Positions 1-6,686 of a DNA stretch of 14,014 bases are shown here, piece by piece. Position numbers and translations under genes: made by a program. Source of the stretch: an uncultured Bacilli bacterium (GTDB taxonomy: Bacteria; Bacillota_I; Bacilli_A; RFN20; CAG-826); contig CALVMF010000027.1 of NCBI GenBank assembly GCA_944342125.1, forward strand, positions 1-14,014, in the 5' to 3' direction. The notes under the pieces were generated by a model. The model did no database searches and was not told the origin of the DNA. It worked only from the letters and a program-made list of their open reading frames with translations. The number at the start of each line of letters is the position of its first letter. Position 1 is the first letter of the stretch.

Positions 1-2123
1 ATGGTAGTGATGGTATCGCTGTTGCGATTGCAACTCAAATTCCACCACATAATTTAGAAGAGATATCAAATGCTGTTATTTATCGTATTCAACATCCTAA
101 TTGCGAACTTGATGAACTTTTAGAGATTGTTAAAGGTCCTGATTTTCCAACTGGAGGCATCATATATCAATGTCAAGGCATTAAAGATATATACGAAACA
201 GGGCGCGGAAAAATCGAAATCGCATCAAAATTAAAAGTTGATACTTCAAATAAAAACTATAACGAAATTATTATTTCTGAAATTCCATATGGTGTTGTTA
301 AACAAAATTTAGTTTATAGCATCGATAGAATTAAGAAATCTCATGAAATCGACGGAATTAATGAAGTAAAAGATCTTTCTAGTGGTGATAATATTGAAAT
401 AGTAATTGAAACTAAAAAAGATGTTGATCCACAAATTATCATCGCTTATTTGATGAATAAGACTCAACTTAAAGTTTCTTATTCAGCAAACATTGTTGCA
501 ATTTGTGATAAGCACCCTAGAACTTTATCTTTAATTAACTATTTAGATTATTACATTAATTTCCAAGTAGAAGTTATTACAAGAAGAACAAACTTCTTAC
601 TAAAAAAAGCAAAAGACCGTCTTCATATAGTTGAAGGTTTGATTAAAGCAATAAGTGTTATTAACGAAGTAATTAAGATTATTCGTTCTAGTAAAGATAA
701 AGCCGATGCTAAATTAAACTTACAAAAAGCATTCGATTTTTCGGAACCTCAATCCGAAGCTATCGTCACAATGCGTCTTTATCGTTTAACTAACACTGAT
801 GTTTCAATTTACATAAAAGAAAAAGAAGATTTAATCAATCAAATTAAAGATTTCGAAGAAATTTTAACTAATCCAAATAAACTTAGAAAAATCATTATTA
901 ATGATTTAAAAGAAATAGTTAAAAAATTCGGAAATCCAAGAAGAACAATGATTGAAGAAAAGCTTGATGAAGTTCAAGTTGATAAGCGTGATCTTATCGC
1001 AAAAGAAGATGTTTATGTTGTTATAACTCGTGATGGCTACATAAAACGCAGTAGTCTCAAGAGCTATAAATCTTCAAATGGATCTTTGCCGGGTGTTAAA
1101 ATCAATGATTCTATTGTTATGGCATCAGTTGCTAATACAATTGATTATATTTTGTGTTTCACAAACAAAGGAAACTACATTATTTTACCTGTTCATGAAA
1201 TTTTAGAAGGCAAACGGAAAGATGAAGGCAAACACATAAATTACATCTGCAATTTGCCACAACAAGAAAATATTATTAAATGCTTTGTAATAAAAGATTT
1301 TAATATCAATGTAACTATTTGTACCGTTTCAAAATTAGGTCAAATCAAAAAGACTGTTCTAAGTGAATTTTATTCACAAAGAATTAATAAACCAATTGGC
1401 TGTATGAAATTAACATCTGCTGATGAAGTAGCTGATGCTTGTATTTTACACGGAAATAGCAATATTCTTATTATTACAAAAGCTGGTAAAGCAACCTATT
1501 TTAACGAAAATGATATTTCTGACACAAGGCTTAAAACAAGCGGTGTTAAATGTATTGCGACCTTAAGTGATTCGACAATATCCTCCGTTTTATCATTTGA
1601 AATTGGTGAAAGATGTAAAATGCTTTTCCTTACTAACTATGGAATGTGCAAGATTTTAGATTCTAATGTATTAAATTTAAGACATAGATTAGAAAAATGT
1701 GATCTTTTATTAAGGTCTTTTAAGACACAAGTGCACGAATTAGTTTTACTTAGAAAAGTTCCATTAAATGCAAGTGAAATAACTTTAGATTGTGTATTAG
1801 ATAATTCATCGTTATTTGAGTTAAAAGTTGATGACTTCCATGTCACACCTTTAGATAAATATTGTAAGAAAAATATTGATACTTTGGCTGACAATAGAAA
1901 AATTTCATTCGCTTATAACTTTGAAGTTGAAACAATCGATGCAAATACTAAGGTTGATAAAAAGCGTCCTAAACCTTCTCCAATTAAAAAAGATGTAGAA
2001 GATGATGGTAAAGTTAACGTTGTTACGATCGACTATGATGGAAAATTAGACAATGAAGAAAGCGACGATTCCTCTGAAGGAAAAGTAGAGCAGATTTCAA
2101 TCTTTGATGATATGGGAGATTAA
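1..2123 (+). CDS. parC: DNA topoisomerase IV subunit A, 5'-truncated by the window
   Basis: ParC is the DNA-cleaving subunit of topoisomerase IV, which decatenates daughter chromosomes and relaxes DNA. The open frame runs from base 3 to a TAA at 2121-2123 (706 codons), so the N-terminal part with the catalytic tyrosine is outside the window. The first codons read GSDGIAVAIATQIPPHN, the conserved segment of type IIA A subunits, followed by the tower/coiled-coil region. The C-terminal beta-pinwheel begins around VYVVITRDGYIKRSS. That segment and the following FTNKGNYIILPVHEI match Gram-positive ParC, and no intact GyrA box (QRRGGKG type) is visible, so ParC is favoured over GyrA. The last ~45 residues are an acidic, low-complexity tail ending QISIFDDMGD. 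parE, its usual partner, would lie upstream outside the window. An internal ATG at 450 is not the true start. Confidence 0.93.
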   Translation, partial: GSDGIAVAIATQIPPHNLEEISNAVIYRIQHPNCELDELLEIVKGPDFPTGGIIYQCQGIKDIYETGRGKIEIASKLKVDTSNKNYNEIIISEIPYGVVKQNLVYSIDRIKKSHEIDGINEVKDLSSGDNIEIVIETKKDVDPQIIIAYLMNKTQLKVSYSANIVAICDKHPRTLSLINYLDYYINFQVEVITRRTNFLLKKAKDRLHIVEGLIKAISVINEVIKIIRSSKDKADAKLNLQKAFDFSEPQSEAIVTMRLYRLTNTDVSIYIKEKEDLINQIKDFEEILTNPNKLRKIIINDLKEIVKKFGNPRRTMIEEKLDEVQVDKRDLIAKEDVYVVITRDGYIKRSSLKSYKSSNGSLPGVKINDSIVMASVANTIDYILCFTNKGNYIILPVHEILEGKRKDEGKHINYICNLPQQENIIKCFVIKDFNINVTICTVSKLGQIKKTVLSEFYSQRINKPIGCMKLTSADEVADACILHGNSNILIITKAGKATYFNENDISDTRLKTSGVKCIATLSDSTISSVLSFEIGERCKMLFLTNYGMCKILDSNVLNLRHRLEKCDLLLRSFKTQVHELVLLRKVPLNASEITLDCVLDNSSLFELKVDDFHVTPLDKYCKKNIDTLADNRKISFAYNFEVETIDANTKVDKKRPKPSPIKKDVEDDGKVNVVTIDYDGKLDNEESDDSSEGKVEQISIFDDMGD

Positions 2124-2126
2124 TTA

Positions 2127-2357
2127 TTAAAGACTAGTAACGAAGCTATAAATTATTAAGATTGTTATAGCAATTATCGCTACAATATTAAAAACAAAGA
2201 AATGTAGAAGTGTTATGTTTTCTCTTTTAAAGCAAAGAATAAGTGAAGGTACTAATAAAAAGTATGAGAAAAATGGTACAAAAACACCGATTATTACACC
2301 TATTGTGCTTAACACTTTTACAAGTAAAACTTTATTGTTTAAACTTAAATTGTCCAT
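2127..2357 (-). CDS. Possible small two-helix membrane protein
   Basis: This 76-residue frame fills most of the spacer between parC and yqeG and converges on the parC stop, 3 bases away. It predicts a short polar N-terminus (MDNLSLNNK), a hydrophobic segment at about residues 12-42, a short basic/polar loop (CFKREN) and a second hydrophobic segment at about 50-73. That is a plausible helical-hairpin membrane protein. I do not recognise a family. No Shine-Dalgarno is visible. A promoter-like TTGCTA/TATAAT pair with 16-bp spacing ends 7 bases before the ATG, so a leaderless mRNA is conceivable. It is the only candidate gene in the window on the strand opposing the inferred replication direction, which lowers confidence. 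A chance AT-rich frame is the main alternative. Confidence 0.42.
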   Translation of the reverse strand: MDNLSLNNKVLLVKVLSTIGVIIGVFVPFFSYFLLVPSLILCFKRENITLLHFFVFNIVAIIAITILIIYSFVTSL

Positions 2358-2364
2358 ATCTATG

Positions 2365-2392
2365 ATTATAGTTTGTATTCAAGAAATAGCAA
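2365..2392 (-). promoter_or_regulatory. Candidate promoter for the small membrane ORF
   Basis: On the - strand a TTGCTA-like -35 (2392-2387) and a perfect TATAAT -10 (2370-2365) are separated by 16 bp. Transcription would begin almost at the ATG at 2357, giving a leaderless or near-leaderless transcript. In an AT-rich spacer such matches are common, so this is weak support. Confidence 0.3.
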
Positions 2393-2406
2393 TTAAAAAC
2401 CATATT

Positions 2407-2461
2407 AGTATTTAATTAGTAGATTTTTAGTAGTTTTTAAGTATTAAATTAGTAGTTAATT
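2407..2461 (+). repeat. Array A: five tandem 11-bp AGTA repeats abutting the yqeG start
   Basis: Five units start at 2407, 2418, 2429, 2440 and 2451. Each begins AGTA, in exact 11-bp register: AGTATTTAATT, AGTAGATTTTT, AGTAGTTTTTA, AGTATTAAATT, AGTAGTTAATT. The last unit ends at 2461 and the yqeG ATG is at 2462-2464, so the array occupies the place where a Shine-Dalgarno sequence would be, and none is visible. The 11-bp period is close to one turn of B-DNA, which would place repeated contacts on one face of the helix. Related arrays lie at 5199-5242 and 11029-11083. Function is not known to me; multi-site protein binding is an inference. Confidence 0.8.
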
Positions 2462-2983
2462 ATGTTTAGAAGATTTACACCATTTGCAGTAGCTAAAAAT
2501 GTCTATGAAATAGATATCTCTTTTTTTGTTAATTTAGGCATTAAATATGTTGTTTGTGACTTAGATAATACATTAGATGCTTATTATCAAAAAGAACCTT
2601 CTCAACAAGCAATAGAGTTCAAGAAAAAACTTGATGAATATAATATTACGCTTATTTTAACTTCAAATAATGTTAAAAATAGGGTTAAGAGATATTCGGA
2701 TTGTCTAGGAGTTTCTTACCTTTATAGCTGTAAAAAACCGTTGATATCTAAAGTAAAAAAGTATCTCGTTAAAAACCATATTAAAAAAGATGAGTGTATA
2801 ATTATTGGTGATCAGGTTTTTACTGATGTTTATTTTGCAAATAGACTAAAAATTAAATCGATTTTATGCGATAATTTAGTAAGCAAAGATCAATTCTTTA
2901 CAAAGATAAATAAATTCTTTGATAAATATGTAAGAAGGTATTTAAAGAAGCACAACAAATTAACTGATTGGAGGGAACTATAA
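2462..2983 (+). CDS. yqeG: YqeG-family HAD-IIIA phosphatase
   Basis: This is a 173-residue HAD-superfamily protein of the YqeG type, first gene of the yqeG-yqeH-yhbY-yqeK cluster. Visible HAD motifs are DLDNTL at about residues 31-37 (nucleophile and acid/base aspartates), a TSNN motif II, a KP lysine, and GDQVFTD as the metal-binding motif. The N-terminus MFRRFTPFAVAKNVYEI resembles known YqeG N-termini, supporting the ATG at 2462 although it has no Shine-Dalgarno; an 11-bp repeat array sits directly before it. One base separates its TAA from the yqeH ATG, and the yqeH ribosome-binding site lies inside the end of yqeG. YqeG-like proteins are annotated as phosphatases; the substrate cannot be deduced here. 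Confidence 0.92.
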   Translation: MFRRFTPFAVAKNVYEIDISFFVNLGIKYVVCDLDNTLDAYYQKEPSQQAIEFKKKLDEYNITLILTSNNVKNRVKRYSDCLGVSYLYSCKKPLISKVKKYLVKNHIKKDECIIIGDQVFTDVYFANRLKIKSILCDNLVSKDQFFTKINKFFDKYVRRYLKKHNKLTDWREL

Positions 2984-2984
2984 T

Positions 2985-4136
2985 ATGGCAGAACTCAATA
3001 AATTACAAAGATGTTACCATTGTGGCGCTTTATTGCAAACAGAAGATCCTAGTAAAGAGGGTTATATTTCTCCAAGCATTATTGAGAAATACCCTGAAGG
3101 TTTATTGTTGTGTAATAATTGCTACAAAACAGAGAAGTTTAACAATAATCCACAAGAAGCTTATTTCGATGCAGATTACGAAAAAATATTAAATGTAATT
3201 CGCAATAAAAAAGCTTTAGTTGTTTATGTTGTTGATCTTTTTTCTTTTGAAGGAGCTTTTATCAATAAAATTATCGAATTATTAGATGGCGTTGATGTTT
3301 TAGTAGTTGCTAACAAAAGAGATTTATTGCCAAAAGAAATCAATGATGATGAGTTAAAACAATATGTTGCTCACAGGTTAAGAGTTGCTAAGTTTAAAGT
3401 AATTGATACCGTAATCACCTCAACAAGCAATGACGGCTATAACCTTGAAGAAATGTATAAATTAATAACAAAATATTCAGATGGCAGAGATGTTTATTTC
3501 GTTGGCGCTAGTACAAGCGGTAAGAGTGCCTTGATAAGCGAATTTTTGAAGAAGTATTTAAACAATACTTCAAAACTCATTGTAACTTACACATTTGAAG
3601 GAACAAATCTTAGAGGTATGAGAATTCCTATCACTAATAAAACATATATTTACGAAACTCCAGGTACCTCAATCGACAATTCAATGTTGTCTAAAGTAGA
3701 AAGATCTGTTTTTAATGCAATTACACCTAAAAAAGAAGTTAAAGCTAGAAAATATACATTAACAAAAGATAGTTGCATAGCTTTAGGCTCGCTTGCTTGT
3801 ATTGAATTGCTATCAAAAGAAAAAACTGTTGTTTATTTATACGCCTCAGATAAAGTTGAAGTGAAAGCTCATAAGGCAATAGTTACCGACAACCAAAAAT
3901 TCTTTGCTTCAATAATTGAAAAAGGTTCAAATAAACCATCTAGTAGCAATATTCACAATAGAAAAGACTTTGATGTATATGAATTTCAAATTACAGAAGA
4001 AGGTTCAAGAGATATAGGAATCCTAGGTCTTGGTTGGATTTCGTTTGTAGGTAACAAGCAAAACTTTAGAGTCTATGTGCCAAAAGGAGTTTACGTGTAT
4101 ACATCACGTAGTAAAGTAAAGAATGATAACAAATAA
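2985..4136 (+). CDS. yqeH: YqeH, circularly permuted GTPase for 30S ribosome assembly
   Basis: YqeH is a GTPase required for 30S subunit assembly in Firmicutes. The 383-residue product starts with a treble-clef zinc-binding module (Cys10, Cys13, Cys43, Cys46). The GTPase motifs are in permuted order: G4 NKRD at 110-113, a likely G5 near 146-150, then the P-loop GASTSGKS at 164-171, and G3 as ETPG at 224-227, where most family members have DTPG. The C-terminal ~150 residues form the YqeH-specific RNA/protein-binding region. A strong ribosome-binding site (GGAGGG, about 9 bases before the ATG) supports the start, in contrast to yqeG upstream. Its end overlaps the start of yhbY by 14 bases, indicating one operon. 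Confidence 0.95.
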   Translation: MAELNKLQRCYHCGALLQTEDPSKEGYISPSIIEKYPEGLLLCNNCYKTEKFNNNPQEAYFDADYEKILNVIRNKKALVVYVVDLFSFEGAFINKIIELLDGVDVLVVANKRDLLPKEINDDELKQYVAHRLRVAKFKVIDTVITSTSNDGYNLEEMYKLITKYSDGRDVYFVGASTSGKSALISEFLKKYLNNTSKLIVTYTFEGTNLRGMRIPITNKTYIYETPGTSIDNSMLSKVERSVFNAITPKKEVKARKYTLTKDSCIALGSLACIELLSKEKTVVYLYASDKVEVKAHKAIVTDNQKFFASIIEKGSNKPSSSNIHNRKDFDVYEFQITEEGSRDIGILGLGWISFVGNKQNFRVYVPKGVYVYTSRSKVKNDNK

Positions 4137-4428
4137 ACAAAAACAGCAACTTAAAAAAATCGCTCATTCAAGCGATATATTAAAGATAAATATTGGAAAA
4201 GAAGTACTCGATAAAGATGTTATTAAAAATATCGACAACTCTTTTAACACTAGAGAATTAATTAAAATATCATTTTTAAAAAGTGCTTTAGATAATTGTG
4301 ACAAAAATACACTTATTATCGATCTTACAAGTCACTTAAAATGCGAAGTAGTGCAAACAATAGGAAACACTATGTTGATATATAGACCAAATGACAAGTT
4401 AAAAGATCATATTATATTGGAAAAATGA
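4123..4428 (+). CDS. yhbY: YhbY/YqeI-like CRM-domain RNA-binding protein
   Basis: A small (101-residue) CRM-domain protein of the YhbY family, associated with the assembling large ribosomal subunit. Family features are the start MITNKQKQQLKKIAH (compare the usual TgKQ..LR..AH) and the segment VIKNIDNSFNTRELIKI, which matches the conserved central helix and strand. The GxxG loop normally found after the first strand (GKGG/GKNG) reads IGKEV here, so its second glycine is missing. The start overlaps the end of yqeH by 14 bases, and the gene ends in TGA inside an ATGA overlap with yqeK, so translation is likely coupled. That TGA stop is direct evidence for the standard genetic code. No strong ribosome-binding site is seen. 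Confidence 0.88.
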   Translation: MITNKQKQQLKKIAHSSDILKINIGKEVLDKDVIKNIDNSFNTRELIKISFLKSALDNCDKNTLIIDLTSHLKCEVVQTIGNTMLIYRPNDKLKDHIILEK

Positions 4429-5039
4429 TAGAAGATGTACTAAGTCATATCAAAATAGATGATAAAAAGCGTTTAGTAGTAGATGAAGAACTAAACGCCT
4501 TTTTGTTTGATGTTATTAAAAATAAAAGTAGAGTAGCGCATTCAATCAGCGTCGCTCAGTTATCTTTTGATATTGCTCTTTCAAACAATTTGGATAATCC
4601 TGAACATTATCTTGTCGCTGGTCTATTGCATGATTTAGCAAAAGGATTGGACACAAATACCTTAAAAACTTATATGACAAGATATTTCAAAGAATATCTT
4701 GACCTGCCTTCATATACATATCATCAGTTTATATCAGTTTATCTTACTCAAAAATATTTTAATATTCATAATGAAAATCTGCTTGATGCTATAAAGTTTC
4801 ATTGTACAGGAAAGCCAAAAATGAATAGCATTGGCAAGATAGTATATAGTGCTGATAAAGCAGATCCTTTAAGAGGTTATGACTCAAATAAAATGATTAA
4901 TTTATTAAAAATCGATTATAACGAAGGTTTTATTTATACCCTTAATGAGAATAGAATTTTCTTGTTAAACAAGTTATATAAAGGCGAATCGACAAATAAT
5001 AGACTTTCTGAAGAATGTTTTGCATATTATTTAAAATAA
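4425..5039 (+). CDS. yqeK: YqeK, HD-domain dinucleoside tetraphosphate (Ap4A) hydrolase
   Basis: A 204-residue HD-domain phosphohydrolase. The YqeK family hydrolyses diadenosine tetraphosphate symmetrically to ADP. Metal-binding residues are visible in order: His39 (RVAHS), His69-Asp70 (LLHDLAKG), His100 (YHQF), His126 (FHCTGK) and Asp144 (YSADKADPLR). The last two motifs are diagnostic for YqeK. The ATG overlaps the yhbY stop as ATGA. In most Firmicutes nadD lies directly upstream of yqeK; here yhbY takes that position and nadD is absent from the cluster. rsfS, often the next gene, is also absent: yqeK is the last + strand gene before the dif-containing gap. A terminator-like hairpin lies within codons ~14-27. 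Confidence 0.92.
   Translation: MIEDVLSHIKIDDKKRLVVDEELNAFLFDVIKNKSRVAHSISVAQLSFDIALSNNLDNPEHYLVAGLLHDLAKGLDTNTLKTYMTRYFKEYLDLPSYTYHQFISVYLTQKYFNIHNENLLDAIKFHCTGKPKMNSIGKIVYSADKADPLRGYDSNKMINLLKIDYNEGFIYTLNENRIFLLNKLYKGESTNNRLSEECFAYYLK
4464..4504 (+). other. Terminator-like inverted repeat inside yqeK
   Basis: The left arm AAAAAGCGTTTAGT (4464-4477) and right arm ACTAAACGCCTTTTT (4490-4504) are complementary except for one bulged C. They enclose a 12-nt loop, and the right arm finishes in T5. It has the form of an intrinsic terminator or a stable RNA stem, but lies within the coding frame near the yqeK 5' end. It may attenuate transcription into yqeK, be a regulatory RNA structure, or be coincidental. 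Confidence 0.45.
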
Positions 5040-5083
5040 CGGTTTAAAAAGTAGAATTATTGGCTTCTTTTATATAGATAACT

Positions 5084-5111
5084 ACTTCGTATAATATCTA
5101 TTATGTAAAAT
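5084..5111 (+). other. dif: dif site (XerC/XerD recombination site, replication terminus)
   Basis: The 28 bp divide into a left half ACTTCGTATAA (5084-5094, XerC side), a 6-bp centre TATCTA (5095-5100) and a right half TTATGTAAAAT (5101-5111, XerD side). From memory, the Bacillus subtilis dif halves are ACTTCCTAGAA and TTATGTAAACT with centre TATATA, and the E. coli right half is TTATGTTAAAT. The site here differs from the B. subtilis site at only a few bases and keeps the TATAA/TTAT core dyad. Context agrees: gene orientation is convergent around it and xerD lies 3.8 kb away. dif is where XerCD, activated by FtsK, resolves chromosome dimers. Confidence 0.85.
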
Positions 5112-5198
5112 ACAAAATGAATTTTTTGATGAAAAAGTGAATAAATGTATATTTTTTAGCATTATATACACCCTAAATTCATAATTAAAATAATAAAA

Positions 5199-5242
5199 AT
5201 ATTGATACTAGTTATCTACTGAAAACCTACCAATAATCTACT
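5199..5242 (-). repeat. Array B: four 11-bp repeats 87 bp from dif
   Basis: Read on the - strand, four units follow in exact 11-bp register: AGTAGATTATT (5242-5232), GGTAGGTTTTC (5231-5221), AGTAGATAACT (5220-5210) and AGTATCAATAT (5209-5199). The second and fourth are degenerate. The array lies just beyond the stop of the PemK-like gene and, unlike arrays A and C, no gene starts immediately after it. Its AGTA strand reads toward dif. Confidence 0.7.
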
Positions 5243-5249
5243 AATGATT

Positions 5250-5819
5250 TTATGCACATAGAATTTCTTGCTGGGTAAACATCGATTTAGTGATTTTTCT
5301 AGTTTTTTCAATTAATCCTTGAATAAATTTACGATAACAATCTAAAACCAATAAAAAGCTCGATGTTTGTATTGCTCCATAATTAAGATATTCCGTTGAA
5401 TTCGATTGCTTTGCATTGCTATCATTGTTATTAACCTTAAATCTTGCTTTGGAAACAAATCTGATTTCTGGTAATGCCGCAATATAATCTTCATCGTCTT
5501 TTAATTGATATAATCGACCGATATTAATTCCAGCTTTATTTTCAGCTTCGGATTTAGAATAAATTGGGCAAATCATCACTTTACTATCAAATTTCCCACT
5601 ATCAGCAAGAATTATGCAATGTCCAAGCAAGTGATTTCCGCTAATTTGGTCAATTTTACGATTGTAAGCATAAATTTCTTTAGAACGAAAAATCTTATTG
5701 TCGGAATTAAACACATAATGATGTTCTTGTTTAAATACGTCTTCTGCCCAAGCTAGTTGGTTATAAAATGTGTCCTTTTTATCTACAGAGATGTAATAAA
5801 CATTCTTAGGTTTATCCAT
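5250..5819 (-). CDS. Divergent PemK/MazF-like protein
   Basis: A 189-residue soluble protein. Its central part resembles the PemK/MazF endoribonuclease toxin fold: LGHCIILADS followed by KVMICPIYSK (about residues 65-89) fits the conserved strands, and LPEIRFVSKARF (about 116-127) fits the family's EIRTVSK-R segment. The catalytic/RNA-binding RP motif expected in the first loop is not evident, so activity is uncertain. Both an N-terminal extension (~60 residues) and a C-terminal helical extension are unusual for MazF. A perfect ribosome-binding site AGGAGGT lies 7 bases before the ATG. No antitoxin gene is adjacent: the upstream neighbour is the permease, 52 bases away. A housekeeping RNA-binding or regulatory role is an alternative. 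Confidence 0.55.
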   Translation of the reverse strand: MDKPKNVYYISVDKKDTFYNQLAWAEDVFKQEHHYVFNSDNKIFRSKEIYAYNRKIDQISGNHLLGHCIILADSGKFDSKVMICPIYSKSEAENKAGINIGRLYQLKDDEDYIAALPEIRFVSKARFKVNNNDSNAKQSNSTEYLNYGAIQTSSFLLVLDCYRKFIQGLIEKTRKITKSMFTQQEILCA

Positions 5820-5871
5820 TTAAATTACCTCCTTTCATATATTAGAGGGTGTTTAATATGGATTTTTTAAA

Positions 5872-6681
5872 TTATTTAGAAACTTTTTTCTTAAAAAATG
5901 CAAAAATTAAATCAATAACAATAAAAACAACAATAACTAGCAAAGTTAAAGCAATCATTTTTGAATAATCGCCATTTATTCTATAAATATAAATTAATCG
6001 ACCAATTCCCCGTAAAGATTGATTCCCGATTAAAATTTCACTCATGATAGAGACTTTAACCCCTAATCCTATCGAATTTACAAGTCCTAAAATTAGATAT
6101 GGCATGGATTCGGGTATTAAAACTTTGAAAATCGAGTTCTTGGTATAATAACCCTCAATTCTTAAAGACATTTTGATAGATTCATCGATATTATTTAGTC
6201 CATGAACAAATGATTCATATAAAATTGGAAATACAACCAAAAAAGTAATAATTAATGAGCCAAAATTAGGCTGTTTTAAAAAGAAAAGAATAATAAAAAA
6301 CACTATACAAGGGGTCGGAACGAGTTTTAAAAGGTAGATTAAAGGCGATAAAAAGTCTTTAATTGGTTTAAAAAGCCCTGCTAATAACCCAAATATAAAG
6401 GCAAAGATAAACGAAAATACTAAAGATAAAATAGTTCTTAGTAAAGATTCGCCAATCGCTAAATATGCTTCTTGATTAGATAAAACATCCCCTAGAGCGG
6501 TAAAAATATGTAAAATATCTGGAAAAATGTAATTATCATTAATTGAAAGCGCTACAATTTCCCGAATTAAAAGCAAAAATAAAATACCTAGCGTTTCAAA
6601 TATAATTGTTCGAAATTTTTTAGGTATTTTATTAATAAATCTCATAAATACAATTTTAATGAGATTATAAAGTATGTTCAA
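5872..6681 (-). CDS. ABC transporter permease, SsuC/TauC type
   Basis: A 269-residue inner-membrane permease of the binding-protein-dependent type. About six hydrophobic segments are visible (roughly residues 25-46, 79-105, 111-135, 141-156, 190-210 and 234-263). The cytoplasmic EAA loop that docks the ATPase is recognisable at about 165-188 (RIEGYYTKNSIFKVLIPESMPY). SILIG..LRGIGRLI-type sequence near 212-230 fits the SsuC/TauC/NrtB family for sulfonate, nitrate or pyrimidine-like substrates. The longest frame begins with TTG at 6681, five bases after the stop of the upstream lipoprotein gene; an ATG at 6645 is an alternative, and neither has a clear ribosome-binding site. It pairs with the upstream substrate-binding lipoprotein, but no ATPase gene is in the window. 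Confidence 0.88.
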   Translation of the reverse strand: MNILYNLIKIVFMRFINKIPKKFRTIIFETLGILFLLLIREIVALSINDNYIFPDILHIFTALGDVLSNQEAYLAIGESLLRTILSLVFSFIFAFIFGLLAGLFKPIKDFLSPLIYLLKLVPTPCIVFFIILFFLKQPNFGSLIITFLVVFPILYESFVHGLNNIDESIKMSLRIEGYYTKNSIFKVLIPESMPYLILGLVNSIGLGVKVSIMSEILIGNQSLRGIGRLIYIYRINGDYSKMIALTLLVIVVFIVIDLIFAFFKKKVSK

Positions 6682-6686
6682 TCAGT

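Larger units (their letters stand above)
5040..5249. other. Convergent intergenic region holding dif and repeat array B
   Basis: This 210-bp gap lies between the ends of yqeK (+) and the PemK-like gene (-). Besides the dif-like site (5084-5111) and array B (5199-5242), it has an imperfect hairpin with arms AAAAGTAG (5047-5054) and CTTCTTTT (5064-5071), which could be a weak terminator for yqeK. It also has a perfect 7-bp inverted repeat TGTATAT/ATATACA at 5146-5152 and 5164-5170. One isolated AGTAGAATTAT at 5050-5060 resembles the array unit. No GC-rich intrinsic terminator and no convincing ORF are visible. Confidence 0.6.

Noticed and set aside
1637..1894. 85-residue - strand ORF inside parC
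   Set aside because: Antisense shadow of a well-conserved gene with no family features or RBS.
2215..2415. 66-residue + strand ORF in the parC-yqeG spacer
   Set aside because: Composition is not protein-like, no ribosome-binding site, and it runs through the first repeat units of array A; the opposite-strand ORF is the better candidate.
2968..3192. 74-residue + strand ORF at the yqeG/yqeH junction
   Set aside because: Out-of-frame shadow of yqeH; yqeH has the zinc-finger motif and strong RBS in its own frame.
5078..5096. loxP-like string ATAACT..TTCGTATAAT
   Set aside because: Only one arm resembles loxP; the 28-bp dif interpretation explains the sequence and its inverted symmetry better.
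5199..5242. CRISPR array
   Set aside because: Units are 11 bp with no separate spacers and no cas genes are present.
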